Shown in pieces: positions 1-8,163 of a stretch of 64,000 nucleotides of DNA. A program made the translations under genes and the position numbers. The stretch is from UBA11606 sp964504305 (lineage in GTDB: Bacteria; Actinomycetota; Acidimicrobiia; Acidimicrobiales; Aldehydirespiratoraceae): contig CAZDEB010000013.1 of assembly GCA_964504305.1 (NCBI GenBank), forward strand, positions 1 to 64,000, read 5' to 3'. The notes under the pieces are model-generated. The model did not search any database. It saw only the letters and a program-made list of their open reading frames with translations, and was not told the DNA's origin. The first letter of the stretch is position 1; every line of letters begins with the position of its first letter.

Positions 1-43
1 GTTGTTGCCGAGTTGAACGGCGTGAGCGAGCCCTGAGTTGGAG

Positions 44-721
44 CTACTCGGCTGCAGAATTCTCGCCGAGATAGGTCACGACGTCGGGATACAGCTGTCG
101 CTTGATCGTGGTGAGGTTATGTCCTGCGGTTGCCACATGCGGTCGGACCATGGCGATGGCTTCGTCGACGAGGGAGTCGAGCGGGGCGGTGGCGTTGACG
201 ATGCCGGCTGCCCGCGCCGCGGCCCCGGAGTATCGATGGCCGGTGGAGATGGCGTGGCGAAGGGTCTGAGGAGCAAGGGCGGCCTTGGCCACCGACATGA
301 GAGACATCGGGAACGACATTTCGAGATGGACCTCGGGGAAACAAAAGAAGCCACGGTCTTCGCGCATGACCGCCTGGTCGTGGGCCATCAACAAGAACGC
401 TCCCATCCCAAACGCGTGACCATTCACCGCGGCGACCGTAGGGGCCTCAAAAAGCATGATGCGTTTGACGACCGATTCGATTCGCCGAACGTAAGCGGCG
501 ATCATGGGGCCATCCACCGACGACATGTACGCAACATCAAGGCCGTTGGAATAGTGCTTCGCTCCACCCGTGGTAACCAGACCTTTCGGTCCAACCGCTG
601 ACTCGACCTCGTCGAGCAGGTTGTTCATAGTCGTCGCCCACCCATCGGTCGTAACGTTCTCGTCGTCGCCAAAGTTGATGACGAAGATCTCGCCGACCTG
701 TTCGAGAGTGGGAGTAGCCAT
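44..721 (-). CDS. enoyl-CoA hydratase/isomerase family protein (ECI-like)
   Basis: Crotonase-fold protein of 225 aa, shorter than the usual ~260. The first oxyanion-hole segment reads KHYSNGLDV (about residues 54-62) and the second AAVNGHAFGMGAFLL (about 97-111). The run AHDQAVMREDRGFFCFPEV resembles the monofunctional delta3-delta2-enoyl-CoA isomerases of the plant ECI type more than classical hydratases, so isomerisation of unsaturated fatty acyl-CoA is the best guess. The ATG at 721 is chosen because a TAGGAT hexamer lies 8 nt upstream, suggesting a near-leaderless mRNA. It is divergent from the MaoC-matB pair. Family assignment is firm; exact reaction is inferred. Confidence 0.8.
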   Translation of the reverse strand: MATPTLEQVGEIFVINFGDDENVTTDGWATTMNNLLDEVESAVGPKGLVTTGGAKHYSNGLDVAYMSSVDGPMIAAYVRRIESVVKRIMLFEAPTVAAVNGHAFGMGAFLLMAHDQAVMREDRGFFCFPEVHLEMSFPMSLMSVAKAALAPQTLRHAISTGHRYSGAAARAAGIVNATAPLDSLVDEAIAMVRPHVATAGHNLTTIKRQLYPDVVTYLGENSAAE

Positions 722-792
722 GGCCGACGATCCTAGTTAGGGACCGTCGCCCACCACCAACAGGCAACTAGTCGCCGTCGCGCCTTGGGTCC

Positions 793-804
793 TACGATGC
801 CGTC
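793..804 (+). promoter_or_regulatory. leaderless-type -10 element of maoC
   Basis: TACGAT (793-798) is followed by exactly 6 nt and then the ATG at 805. This spacing puts the transcription start on the start codon. No Shine-Dalgarno sequence is present. The same arrangement recurs before several other genes in the window. Confidence 0.55.
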
Positions 805-1269
805 ATGACCTCAATTGCGTTCAACGACATCGATGCCATCAACGACCAAGCCTCTGACGAATACGGCGACTGGGGCGCCGAAGTGGAGGTGACTCAAGAG
901 ATGATCAACGCGTTCGCGGACCTCACCGGCGATCACCAGTGGATTCATGTCGACGTCGAACGTTGCGAACGCGAGAGCCCGTTCGGCGGCCCGATCGCCC
1001 ACGGCTTCTTGACCCTGAGCCTCATGCCCAAGCTGATCTCGATTCCGGTCGACCTCAGCGGCGCGAAGAACGTGGTCAACTTCGGTTCGGGCGGTTTACA
1101 GTTTCGCCGCCCGGTTCCCGCCGGCTCGACAATTCACGGCAAGTCCCGACTCGTGAACGCCCAAGAGCACAAGGTTGGCACTCTCTTGACGTTCGAATCG
1201 GCGATCCACGTCAAAGACAGCCCGAAGCCTTCGCTGATCTACACGTCACAAATCCTCTTTCAGGGCTAG
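805..1269 (+). CDS. MaoC-like dehydratase (hot-dog fold)
   Basis: A 154-aa single hot-dog protein with the hydratase-2 motif FADLTGDHQWIHVD (about residues 33-46), which supplies the catalytic Asp/His pair, followed by FGGPIAHGFLTLSL. The family hydrates 2-enoyl-CoA to (R)-3-hydroxyacyl-CoA or performs the reverse reaction. Length is normal for MaoC/NodN proteins. It stops 2 nt before the matB start, so the two are co-transcribed from the leaderless promoter at 793. Substrate is unknown. Confidence 0.88.
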   Translation: MTSIAFNDIDAINDQASDEYGDWGAEVEVTQEMINAFADLTGDHQWIHVDVERCERESPFGGPIAHGFLTLSLMPKLISIPVDLSGAKNVVNFGSGGLQFRRPVPAGSTIHGKSRLVNAQEHKVGTLLTFESAIHVKDSPKPSLIYTSQILFQG

Positions 1270-1271
1270 CG

Positions 1272-2798
1272 ATGTCAGCCCTCGAGGGCGACCAGAACTT
1301 CGCCGCCGAACTGTTTGCCGCGGCCACGTCACGACTCAACGCGCCGTTTCTCGTATCGCCTCAACAAGGAGTCGCCACTTACGGAGAGTTCTACGAACGC
1401 GTGCGTCGATACGCCGGCGTGTTGACCACACTCGGAGCCAAACCCGGCGACCGCGTGCTGGTGCAAGTACCAAAATCTTGCGAGGCCGTCGCTCTCTACG
1501 TCGCGTGCCTGTGGGCTGGCACCGTGCACGTCCCCCTCAACCCAGCGTTCACCCCTACCGAAGTCGACTATTTCGTTCGTGACTCGGAACCATCCATAAC
1601 GGTGCTGGGCGACGGACTGGATGCCAACGGCCAGGGGTGGTTCACCGATTTGGCAGTCAACGCCGCGCCTCTCGATCGGCCGGTCGAACGGTCCCACGAT
1701 GATCTCGCCGCCCTGCTCTACACGTCTGGCACCACCGGGCGACCCAAGGGTGCCGCGTTGTCTCACGCGAGCTTGCATCACAACGCCAACGCGCTGTCGT
1801 CGGCCTGGCGATTCAGCGACCAAGATCACCTTGTTCACGGTCTTCCCATCTTTCATGTGCACGGCCTCTTCGTCGCGCTGCACTGCGCCATGCTTGCGGC
1901 AATCCCGGTAACGTTTCTGCCCCGCTTTGACGCCGGCGAAGTCATAGGCGCGCTGAACAACGCAACGGTGTTCATGGGAGTGCCGACCCACTATCGCCGC
2001 CTGCTCGATCACCCCGACTTCGGCCGCGACGTCTGTCGGAGCATGCGTTTGTTCACCGCCGGGTCGGCTCCACTGGCGGCCGACGCGTTCGCCGAATTCG
2101 CCAAGCTCACCGGCCACCGCATTTGCGAGCGCTACGGGATGTCCGAAACTGGGATCACGGTTTCCAACCCCTACGACGGCGAGCGCCGAGCCGGCACTGT
2201 CGGCTACCCGGTCGCCGGGATCGAGCTGAAAGTTGTAGATCAAGGCGGCGACGCGGTGGCAGCCGGCGCGGTAGGAACCGTTTGCGTTCGGGGCGCCCAG
2301 TTAATGCGCGAATACTGGCGTCGGCCCGACGCCACCGCCGAGGCGTACCTGGAGGGTGAGTGGTTTATGACCGGCGATGTCGGCTCGCTTGACGAAACCG
2401 GACGGCTCAGCCTCCATGGCCGGTCGAGCGACATGATCATCAGCGGCGGCGAGAACATCTACCCCAAGGAGATCGAGACCGTCCTCGACGCAGTGCCGGG
2501 AGTTACCGAATCGGCGGTGATCGGGATACCGGACCTCGATTTTGGCGAAGTACCGTTGGCGGTAATCGCGACCGAAGACGACGGGGCTACGTACCGCGCC
2601 ATCCAGGACGCTGTCGAGGCCGCGCTCAACTCGTCGCTGGCGCGCTTCAAACACCCTCGACGATTCGTTACGGTTCGGGCTCTTCCTCGGAACTCGATGG
2701 GGAAGGTGCAAAAGAACGTGCTACGCGTCGAGTACGGATCCAACCACGGAGCCAATTCCAAAAGAGAAGAATCAGGATCACAATCGAACCAGGAGTAA
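1272..2798 (+). CDS. matB: malonyl-CoA synthetase (acyl-CoA ligase)
   Basis: ANL-superfamily acyl-CoA synthetase of 508 aa. The P-loop YTSGTTGRPKG lies near residues 149-159; ERYGMSETG followed by NPYDGERRAGTVGYP is the MatB-type A5 region; the C-terminal LPRNSMGKVQKNVLR carries the catalytic lysine. These match malonyl-CoA/methylmalonyl-CoA synthetases, which activate free malonate with ATP and CoA. The start is the ATG 2 nt after the maoC stop; the same frame stays open upstream inside maoC but lacks family similarity there. Its last 131 bp overlap the 3' end of the convergent gene ending at 2668. Confidence 0.85.
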   Translation: MSALEGDQNFAAELFAAATSRLNAPFLVSPQQGVATYGEFYERVRRYAGVLTTLGAKPGDRVLVQVPKSCEAVALYVACLWAGTVHVPLNPAFTPTEVDYFVRDSEPSITVLGDGLDANGQGWFTDLAVNAAPLDRPVERSHDDLAALLYTSGTTGRPKGAALSHASLHHNANALSSAWRFSDQDHLVHGLPIFHVHGLFVALHCAMLAAIPVTFLPRFDAGEVIGALNNATVFMGVPTHYRRLLDHPDFGRDVCRSMRLFTAGSAPLAADAFAEFAKLTGHRICERYGMSETGITVSNPYDGERRAGTVGYPVAGIELKVVDQGGDAVAAGAVGTVCVRGAQLMREYWRRPDATAEAYLEGEWFMTGDVGSLDETGRLSLHGRSSDMIISGGENIYPKEIETVLDAVPGVTESAVIGIPDLDFGEVPLAVIATEDDGATYRAIQDAVEAALNSSLARFKHPRRFVTVRALPRNSMGKVQKNVLRVEYGSNHGANSKREESGSQSNQE

Positions 2799-4575
2799 CA
2801 ACCCGGATCACCCCGCGGCCCACGGCGCCCTCGTACTCGGTCACCAGCGACTCGGCCTCGTCGCGGGCGCCGGCAAACTCGCCGCGGTTCCACTCTTCGA
2901 ACGCTTTGTTGAGTTGAGCCTCGGAGTCAAAACCGGCCATACCAAACGCCGACAACAAACCCCGATCGCCGATATCGAGACGTTGAGCCTCGGCCAGCAC
3001 CTCGAGGGTGTCAATTTGGTCGGCCAAGAGTTCGTGACTGGCTTCCAGGTTTGAAGTCTCGGCTTCGAACACAGCGGGCAAGAACGGGCCGATCTGGAGG
3101 CTGACTTGGGCCGCGGTCAGTTCGAGTTCGTCGCGGCGATCGAGCAACTCGTCAACCAGCTTGGCCCGTTCGGAAAACGCCGCGAACTCCCAGTGTTCGA
3201 GAGGTTGACGCACAAGCGGCGGGAGTTCCCACGGGGCGGCCCGGTCGGCCAAGCCCTCGTAGCGGTCTAGGGCCTCGGCCCGATCGTCGATACGCGACAC
3301 ACCCTGACTCGAGAGGCCGGGATCGAAGGCCATCGCCACATCGTCAACCAACGCGACGTGCTCTACCACATCCAGCAGACGCCGCCAGTCGACCTCATCG
3401 AGAGGCTCAACCGCGATCTGACCGCGATAGGCCGGCGTTTGTTGATCGAGCGCCGAAAAGATCATGGCAAATACTTGAGCATCGCCACGCACAACCAACG
3501 ACTCGGCGGTACGCGTCCAGGAAGTCGACGGTGGTCCCTTCTCGAGTCCACCGGCAATCGAACCGGCGATGGCAAAGGCCAGCGATGTTCGAAGATCGGG
3601 ATCGCTAAAGTCGATTTCGGACAACCAGGCGTCGGCGATATGACCCACAACGGCCCCAGGGTCGACGTCGGGCGACAGCACAATCGCGCCGTCATCAGCG
3701 AGTCTGCTCTCGGCTTTCCCGGTCCAGCCCTGGCGAAACTCCATTTGTCCCGGCGGAGTCAAGGGGATCCATTCGGCCAACTGGGGGACGCTCTCTCGCA
3801 AGTCGGACAACAGCCAGCCGTCGGCCAGATCGGGAGCGGCTAGCAGGACATCTACCGGGCCGCTATCGAGTTGACTGCGCACGTAACGCTCTGGGGCCTC
3901 AAGAACAATCGTGACTTGCTCATACGGGGCCGCTTGCGCCGACGTGAGAGTGAGGCCCTCGTCGGATACTTCCTCTTCGAGCCCCGACCCTTCGGTCAAA
4001 TCGAATCGGCCGGCAATGTGGACACTGAGCGAAGTAGTACCGCCTTGTCCAACTGCAAACGGAGCAATGGCCACGATGTTGGGCGACACAAGGTCGAGTT
4101 CGTTTGGCAAACTCCGTAGGCCGTCACGGTGCCACGAAATTTCGATATCGGCGGTCTCGCCGGGCTCGAGCGGCGCCGCGAACTCAACGAACCAGTCGGC
4201 TAACCCGCGTGACGCCGGCGACCGGATGGCGTTGAGGGCAACTCCGTCAGACACGATCAAAACGTCGGCCGCGTCCCACGGAAGTTGCTCGAAGAAGCCG
4301 GTCACCGCTTCGGTGGCTCCGCGATTGGCAAATCCGTAGCTGTGGGTCACCTGCAGCGACCCCGACGCGGGATCGACCACAACTTCGGTAGCGACATCGG
4401 CGACCGGCGCAACGTCGGTGCTGACCTGAGCTGACAGCGACGCCGAAGGCCACCAAACCCCAGCCAGTGCCGCAATTATGACAACCATCAGCTTCGACAC
4501 ACGGGCAACAGGAGTCGAGAACGAGGCAGTCACCAAGCGGGGCACGAGAACTGACACTACCGCCGCAATCGCCAT
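2668..4575 (-). CDS. secreted membrane-anchored protein of unknown function
   Basis: Not recognised. A 635-aa protein with a hydrophobic N-terminal stretch (KLMVVIIAALAGVWW, then an ASLSAQ cleavage-like site), a long soluble region with beta-rich N-terminal third, a Glu/Leu-rich probably helical region around residues 480-580, and one transmembrane segment near the C-terminus (SIVILILLFWNWLRGW) followed by a basic and then acidic tail. The layout suggests an extracytoplasmic protein held by a C-terminal anchor. The start is uncertain: ATG 4575, GTG 4533 and ATG 4488 all leave a usable signal peptide. It diverges from the decarboxylase-like gene and overlaps matB tail to tail by 131 bp. Confidence 0.7.
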   Translation of the reverse strand: MAIAAVVSVLVPRLVTASFSTPVARVSKLMVVIIAALAGVWWPSASLSAQVSTDVAPVADVATEVVVDPASGSLQVTHSYGFANRGATEAVTGFFEQLPWDAADVLIVSDGVALNAIRSPASRGLADWFVEFAAPLEPGETADIEISWHRDGLRSLPNELDLVSPNIVAIAPFAVGQGGTTSLSVHIAGRFDLTEGSGLEEEVSDEGLTLTSAQAAPYEQVTIVLEAPERYVRSQLDSGPVDVLLAAPDLADGWLLSDLRESVPQLAEWIPLTPPGQMEFRQGWTGKAESRLADDGAIVLSPDVDPGAVVGHIADAWLSEIDFSDPDLRTSLAFAIAGSIAGGLEKGPPSTSWTRTAESLVVRGDAQVFAMIFSALDQQTPAYRGQIAVEPLDEVDWRRLLDVVEHVALVDDVAMAFDPGLSSQGVSRIDDRAEALDRYEGLADRAAPWELPPLVRQPLEHWEFAAFSERAKLVDELLDRRDELELTAAQVSLQIGPFLPAVFEAETSNLEASHELLADQIDTLEVLAEAQRLDIGDRGLLSAFGMAGFDSEAQLNKAFEEWNRGEFAGARDEAESLVTEYEGAVGRGVIRVVTPGSIVILILLFWNWLRGWIRTRRVARSFAPSPSSSEEEPEP

Positions 4576-4591
4576 GTGCGCCGACGTGATC

Positions 4592-4603
4592 TACCGTCGT
4601 CGC
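4592..4603 (+). promoter_or_regulatory. leaderless-type -10 element
   Basis: TACCGT (4592-4597), 6 nt, then ATG at 4604. It supports choosing this ATG over upstream in-frame starts and lies within the divergent spacer shared with the gene starting near 4575. Confidence 0.5.
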
Positions 4604-5860
4604 ATGTCGCTTCCCTCCCATGGCCAGCCCCATCAAGAAGTCATCGCGCAGCTGCGCAACATGCGCACCGACGACGCCCAATGGCAAGACGGCCGGACCT
4701 TCGGCCTCGTTTACGACGGCGGCGCGGAAGTTCACGCCATAGCCGAAGAAGCGTCAGCGATGTTCTTGCATGAAAACGCGCTCAACACCGTGGCGATTCC
4801 GTCCCTGGGACAGATCCAGCGCGAAGTAGTCGGCGCAATGGCCGAACTCTTACACGGTCCCGAAGGCTCCGGTTTCATGACATCAGGCGGCACCGAATCG
4901 ATCCTGATGGCCGTAAAAGCCGCTCGCGAACGGGGCCGAGCCGAACGAGGAATCGAACGGGGGCAAATCGTGCTCGCCGATTCGGCCCACGCCGCGTTTC
5001 ACAAAGGCGCTTCTTACTTCGGACTCGACAGCGTCGTGGTTGGGGTGGACGCTGATTTTCGCTGCGACCTCGACGCCACCGCCGACGCCATCACCGACCG
5101 CACCGTGCTCGTTGTTGGCTCGGCCCCGCAGTACCCCCAAGGAGTGATCGACCCGATTCCCGACCTCGCCATGTTGGCCGCCGAGGTCGGGGCCAACTTC
5201 CACACCGATGCCTGTATGGGCGGATTTGTTCTGCCGTTCATGGAACGGCTCGGTGAGCCGATTCCGCCATGGGACTTCCGAGTCCCCGGAGTCACCTCGA
5301 TCAGCCTCGACGTACACAAACTCGGGTACGCGCCCAAAGGTGCCTCCATCATCGTTCACCGCAACAAGGAGTTGCGTCGGTACCAGACGTTCAGTTTCGA
5401 CAATTGGCTCGGCGGCTTCTACGCCTCCCCCAACATGCAAGGCAGCCGCTCTGGCGCACCGATGGCGGCCGCCTGGGCGGTGATGCATCGCCTCGGGCTC
5501 GAGGGTTACGACGATCTCACTCGGACCACCATCGAAGCCGCTCGACAGATTCAAGCCGCCGTCGACCGGATTGAAGGAATCAGGTTGGTGGGGAACCCCG
5601 AAGCGCAAATCCTCGCCGTGACTTCTGACCCGAACTCGGTGACGGCTCCACCGGTGGACATATTCGTGGTCGGCGACAAACTCGCCGCACGCGGTTGGTA
5701 TCTCGACCGTCAAAACCGGCCGGACTCGCTTCACATGACAGTCAGCGCCGGCAACGCGCCGATTGTCTCCGAGTTCGTCACCGACCTCGAGGCGGCAGTG
5801 CAAAGCGCTCGCGGTGACGTCGCGACCGACCGTTCGACCAACTACTCAACCCTCGACTAA
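4604..5860 (+). CDS. PLP-dependent decarboxylase / sphingosine-1-phosphate lyase-like enzyme
   Basis: Fold-type I PLP enzyme of 418 aa. TSGGTESILMAVKAAR is the cofactor-phosphate and aldimine region, HTDACMGGFVLP carries the Asp that contacts the pyridine nitrogen, and SLDVHKLGYAPKG carries the Schiff-base lysine. The pattern is that of the group II decarboxylase/sphingosine-phosphate lyase/tyrosine decarboxylase family; the specific substrate cannot be told. The start is set by a TACCGT hexamer 6 nt upstream. The stop overlaps the next gene as TAATG, so it is translationally coupled to the crotonase at 5860. Confidence 0.82.
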   Translation: MSLPSHGQPHQEVIAQLRNMRTDDAQWQDGRTFGLVYDGGAEVHAIAEEASAMFLHENALNTVAIPSLGQIQREVVGAMAELLHGPEGSGFMTSGGTESILMAVKAARERGRAERGIERGQIVLADSAHAAFHKGASYFGLDSVVVGVDADFRCDLDATADAITDRTVLVVGSAPQYPQGVIDPIPDLAMLAAEVGANFHTDACMGGFVLPFMERLGEPIPPWDFRVPGVTSISLDVHKLGYAPKGASIIVHRNKELRRYQTFSFDNWLGGFYASPNMQGSRSGAPMAAAWAVMHRLGLEGYDDLTRTTIEAARQIQAAVDRIEGIRLVGNPEAQILAVTSDPNSVTAPPVDIFVVGDKLAARGWYLDRQNRPDSLHMTVSAGNAPIVSEFVTDLEAAVQSARGDVATDRSTNYSTLD

Positions 5861-6699
5861 TGCAGCTCAAAACAACGAAATGGACAGCGGGCACCGACGG
5901 CCTCCAAGGAGTAGCGCAAATAACCCTGAGTCGGCCCGACCGCCACAACGCCTGGACTGGTCGTATGCACACCGAGTTCCGGCACCTCTTGCAACGAGCC
6001 GAGGACGACCCCGGCACCCGAGTGGTGATCATCACCGGCGACGCCCGCGGCCAAACATTTTGTCCCGGTGCCGATTCGCAGGCCTTGCAGCGTCACGTCG
6101 AATCCGGAGGATACGACCCGGGCACACCGGCCGACATCGCCCAACCGGGCTACGGCCTCGCCCCAGAGTTCGACGCTGACTTTGCCTACCTCTATGGAAT
6201 GCAAACCGTCAGTATTGCCGCGATGAACGGCGCGGCCGCAGGAGTTGGACTCGCCCTCGCCATGTGGTGCGATCTTCGAGTGTTGGCTCGTGGGGGCAAG
6301 CTGACCACGGCTCACGGCAAGCTCAACTTGCCGGCCGAGTACGGACTCTCATGGTTGTTGCCTCGCATTATCGGACACGGACGGGCTGCCGATTTGCTGC
6401 TCACCAGCCGCGTCGTGCTCGCTGACGAAGCTCTACAACTTGGACTGGTCAACCGGGTCGTCGACCCCGACGATGTTCTCGACGCCTCAAAATCGCTTGC
6501 CGCTGATCTGGTGCAATCAGTCAGCCCCCACTCGTTGCGAGCCACAAAACAACAACTGTCAATCGACGCGACCCACGACGACCCCGGCCGATCAATCCGA
6601 GACGCGCAAGACCGACTCGAGCAGATGATGACCGAAACTGACTACCACGAAGCAACCGCGGCGTTCATAGACAGACGCCAACCTCGCTGGCAGCAATAG
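5860..6699 (+). CDS. enoyl-CoA hydratase/isomerase family protein
   Basis: Crotonase superfamily, 279 aa. Visible motifs are ITLSRPDRHNAW at the N-terminus, FCPGADSQAL (first oxyanion-hole loop) and AAMNGAAAGVGLALAMWCD (second). LPAEYGLSWLLPRIIG is the usual position of a hydratase catalytic acid region. It probably acts in fatty or aromatic acyl-CoA degradation; hydratase versus isomerase is not decided by the sequence. The ATG overlaps the stop of the upstream PLP enzyme by one base, indicating an operon. Confidence 0.87.
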   Translation: MQLKTTKWTAGTDGLQGVAQITLSRPDRHNAWTGRMHTEFRHLLQRAEDDPGTRVVIITGDARGQTFCPGADSQALQRHVESGGYDPGTPADIAQPGYGLAPEFDADFAYLYGMQTVSIAAMNGAAAGVGLALAMWCDLRVLARGGKLTTAHGKLNLPAEYGLSWLLPRIIGHGRAADLLLTSRVVLADEALQLGLVNRVVDPDDVLDASKSLAADLVQSVSPHSLRATKQQLSIDATHDDPGRSIRDAQDRLEQMMTETDYHEATAAFIDRRQPRWQQ

Positions 6700-6784
6700 A
6701 CGCCAGATTCTTTGAAACCACTTCAAGATTGCCCTTGCTTGGTCGATACAACAAGGGTCAGGCGGATTCGCCCCCGCCGGGCAT

Positions 6785-6882
6785 GAGAGGATGGGTGGGA
6801 GTTGGATACTCCCTCCAACGCATCGCCACCAGTACTTTTTCCAGGGTGCTGGCGCACTTACGTCTGGCTCCTACCCCCCTCT
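6785..6882. repeat. diverged repeat, copy A
   Basis: A segment beginning GAGAGGA and containing GGGAGT-(5 nt)-ACTCCC, then CTCCAACGCATCGCCACCAG and CCAGGGTGCTGGCGCACTT. Those two blocks recur exactly in copy B at 7273-7367, with the intervening bases diverged but the small inverted repeat kept. The two copies flank the small membrane-protein gene at 6929-7207. No transposase or integrase is nearby. Confidence 0.8.
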
Positions 6883-6921
6883 CTTCATACTGCTCTGGCC
6901 TCTCTTCATACTGCTCTGGCC
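6880..6921. repeat. 21-bp direct tandem duplication
   Basis: Two exact back-to-back copies of a 21-bp unit beginning TCTCTTCATACTG (6880-6900 and 6901-6921), at the downstream edge of repeat copy A. It looks like a recent slippage duplication; copy B has no counterpart. Confidence 0.85.
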
Positions 6922-6928
6922 GGGCCGG

Positions 6929-7207
6929 TTAACCAGCGCCGAAGAGACTGGCCAAGCCCCAGATCGCCGCGAGCAGTCCAACCGCGACATACACGAGGCT
7001 GCGCACGACCGGAGCTCGTGGAAGGTCATCGTCGTCACGTTGGGTTTCGGGCGGACGGATCAACGCCAAACCGTTTCCGGCAGCCATCGCCGCGCCGATT
7101 GCGAGGACTAGCCACGCCAGAAGATCTTCTCCAAGGAACACGCCGCCTATCCTCCCTCGGACCAAGGGCCCGAGCCAAACGGGCCAAATGACCCGTTTCG
7201 TCGCCAA
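6929..7207 (-). CDS. small two-helix membrane protein
   Basis: Not recognised. 92 aa with two hydrophobic helices, LLAWLVLAIGAAMAAGNGLAL (residues 29-49) and VYVAVGLLAAIWGLASLFG (about 72-90), separated by an acidic linker RPPETQRDDDD. The short basic N-terminus precedes a weakly hydrophobic start. Codon use is like its neighbours, so it is probably a real gene. It is isolated between the two copies of the repeat described at 6785 and 7273. Confidence 0.6.
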   Translation of the reverse strand: MATKRVIWPVWLGPLVRGRIGGVFLGEDLLAWLVLAIGAAMAAGNGLALIRPPETQRDDDDLPRAPVVRSLVYVAVGLLAAIWGLASLFGAG

Positions 7208-7272
7208 CAGGTCAAGCGTCGACGGTGTTCACCGATAGTTCCTGTGTGAGTGGTTTCGCCACCGCTCACATC

Positions 7273-7367
7273 GAGAGGAAGGCGGGAGTGAAACACTCCC
7301 TCCAACGCATCGCCACCAGCGCTTTTCCAGGGTGCTGGCGCACTTGTTTCGCTTCCGCCCCTCTCAC
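7273..7367. repeat. diverged repeat, copy B
   Basis: Second copy of the element at 6785. Here the inverted repeat is GGGAGTG-AAA-CACTCCC, one base pair longer than in copy A. The conserved blocks CTCCAACGCATCGCCACCAG and CCAGGGTGCTGGCGCACTT follow at the same spacing apart from one T. It sits between two minus-strand genes. Confidence 0.8.
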
Positions 7368-7389
7368 TTACATAACCGCCGGAAACCGA

Positions 7390-8064
7390 TCAGCCGAAGT
7401 CGGCGTCGGACACATCGGTACGGATGACCGAGATGATCTCGACATCGACCGCCGACGGCCGCCTGACCCGGGCCGAAGCCAGCGCACCGCTGCTGGGATC
7501 AAAACAAAACTCGGCCCATCGACCCCACGGCGACGCCAAGACATTGACAATCTGTTCGGCTCGAAAACACCCCGGATCGCCCCGACCAACGTTGTAGAGC
7601 CGGGCGTCTCCGCTCACATACCCGCCAACAAGTGCCAATTCGATCGCGACCTGATCGTTGTAGCCCAGCCCATCGCCAGCCAAACAAGTAGGCGCAACTA
7701 TCTCGTCGGTTGAGGGCGAACAGGCCGCCACCGATCCGTCAACTTGCTCGACGAGCGCGCCAAGCCGTACAACGGTTCGCCTGGGTGGTTCTTGGGCTGT
7801 GTAGACCGCCCCACTCAGCGGCTCGCCAACACCATCGATCGTACGAGTCCACGTTCCTTCGGATACAAACGTCGCGGTTCGCCAACGCTGCCAAGCCACT
7901 ATCAGTTCGGTCGCGGCCGACGGGTCGTGATCGACCGCCTCAAACGTCGTCGACGGACGAACCGGAGCGGGCGTGCCCCGCAGCCAAACGGTCGCCGCGG
8001 CTACCCCGATTACAACAACCGCGCCCCCAACGAAAGCAAGGAATATCGCCAGGGCCCGATCCAT
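7390..8064 (-). CDS. membrane-anchored protein of unknown function
   Basis: Not recognised. 224 aa with an N-terminal transmembrane helix (ALAIFLAFVGGAVVVIGVAAATVWL) and an extracytoplasmic domain holding four cysteines (in ACSPS, PTCLA, PGCFR and EFCFD), possibly two disulfides. The body contains a TFVSEGTWTRTIDGVGEPLSG stretch reminiscent of lipoprotein-like beta structures. A TACGGT hexamer lies 7 nt before the ATG at 8064, consistent with a leaderless or near-leaderless transcript. Function not inferable. Confidence 0.7.
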   Translation of the reverse strand: MDRALAIFLAFVGGAVVVIGVAAATVWLRGTPAPVRPSTTFEAVDHDPSAATELIVAWQRWRTATFVSEGTWTRTIDGVGEPLSGAVYTAQEPPRRTVVRLGALVEQVDGSVAACSPSTDEIVAPTCLAGDGLGYNDQVAIELALVGGYVSGDARLYNVGRGDPGCFRAEQIVNVLASPWGRWAEFCFDPSSGALASARVRRPSAVDVEIISVIRTDVSDADFG

Positions 8065-8163
8065 GCGAATGACCGTATACGTCGGTCACCAATCGTATGG
8101 GCCAGTGGTCCCAATGATCCGATCGGGCTTAGGCCGCCCACCGGAGCGCCCGATCGTTGCATC

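Noticed and set aside
1329..2243. Long open frame (304 codons) antisense to matB
   Set aside because: It lies wholly inside a gene with clear family motifs; its translation has no recognisable domain and reflects high-GC antisense openness.
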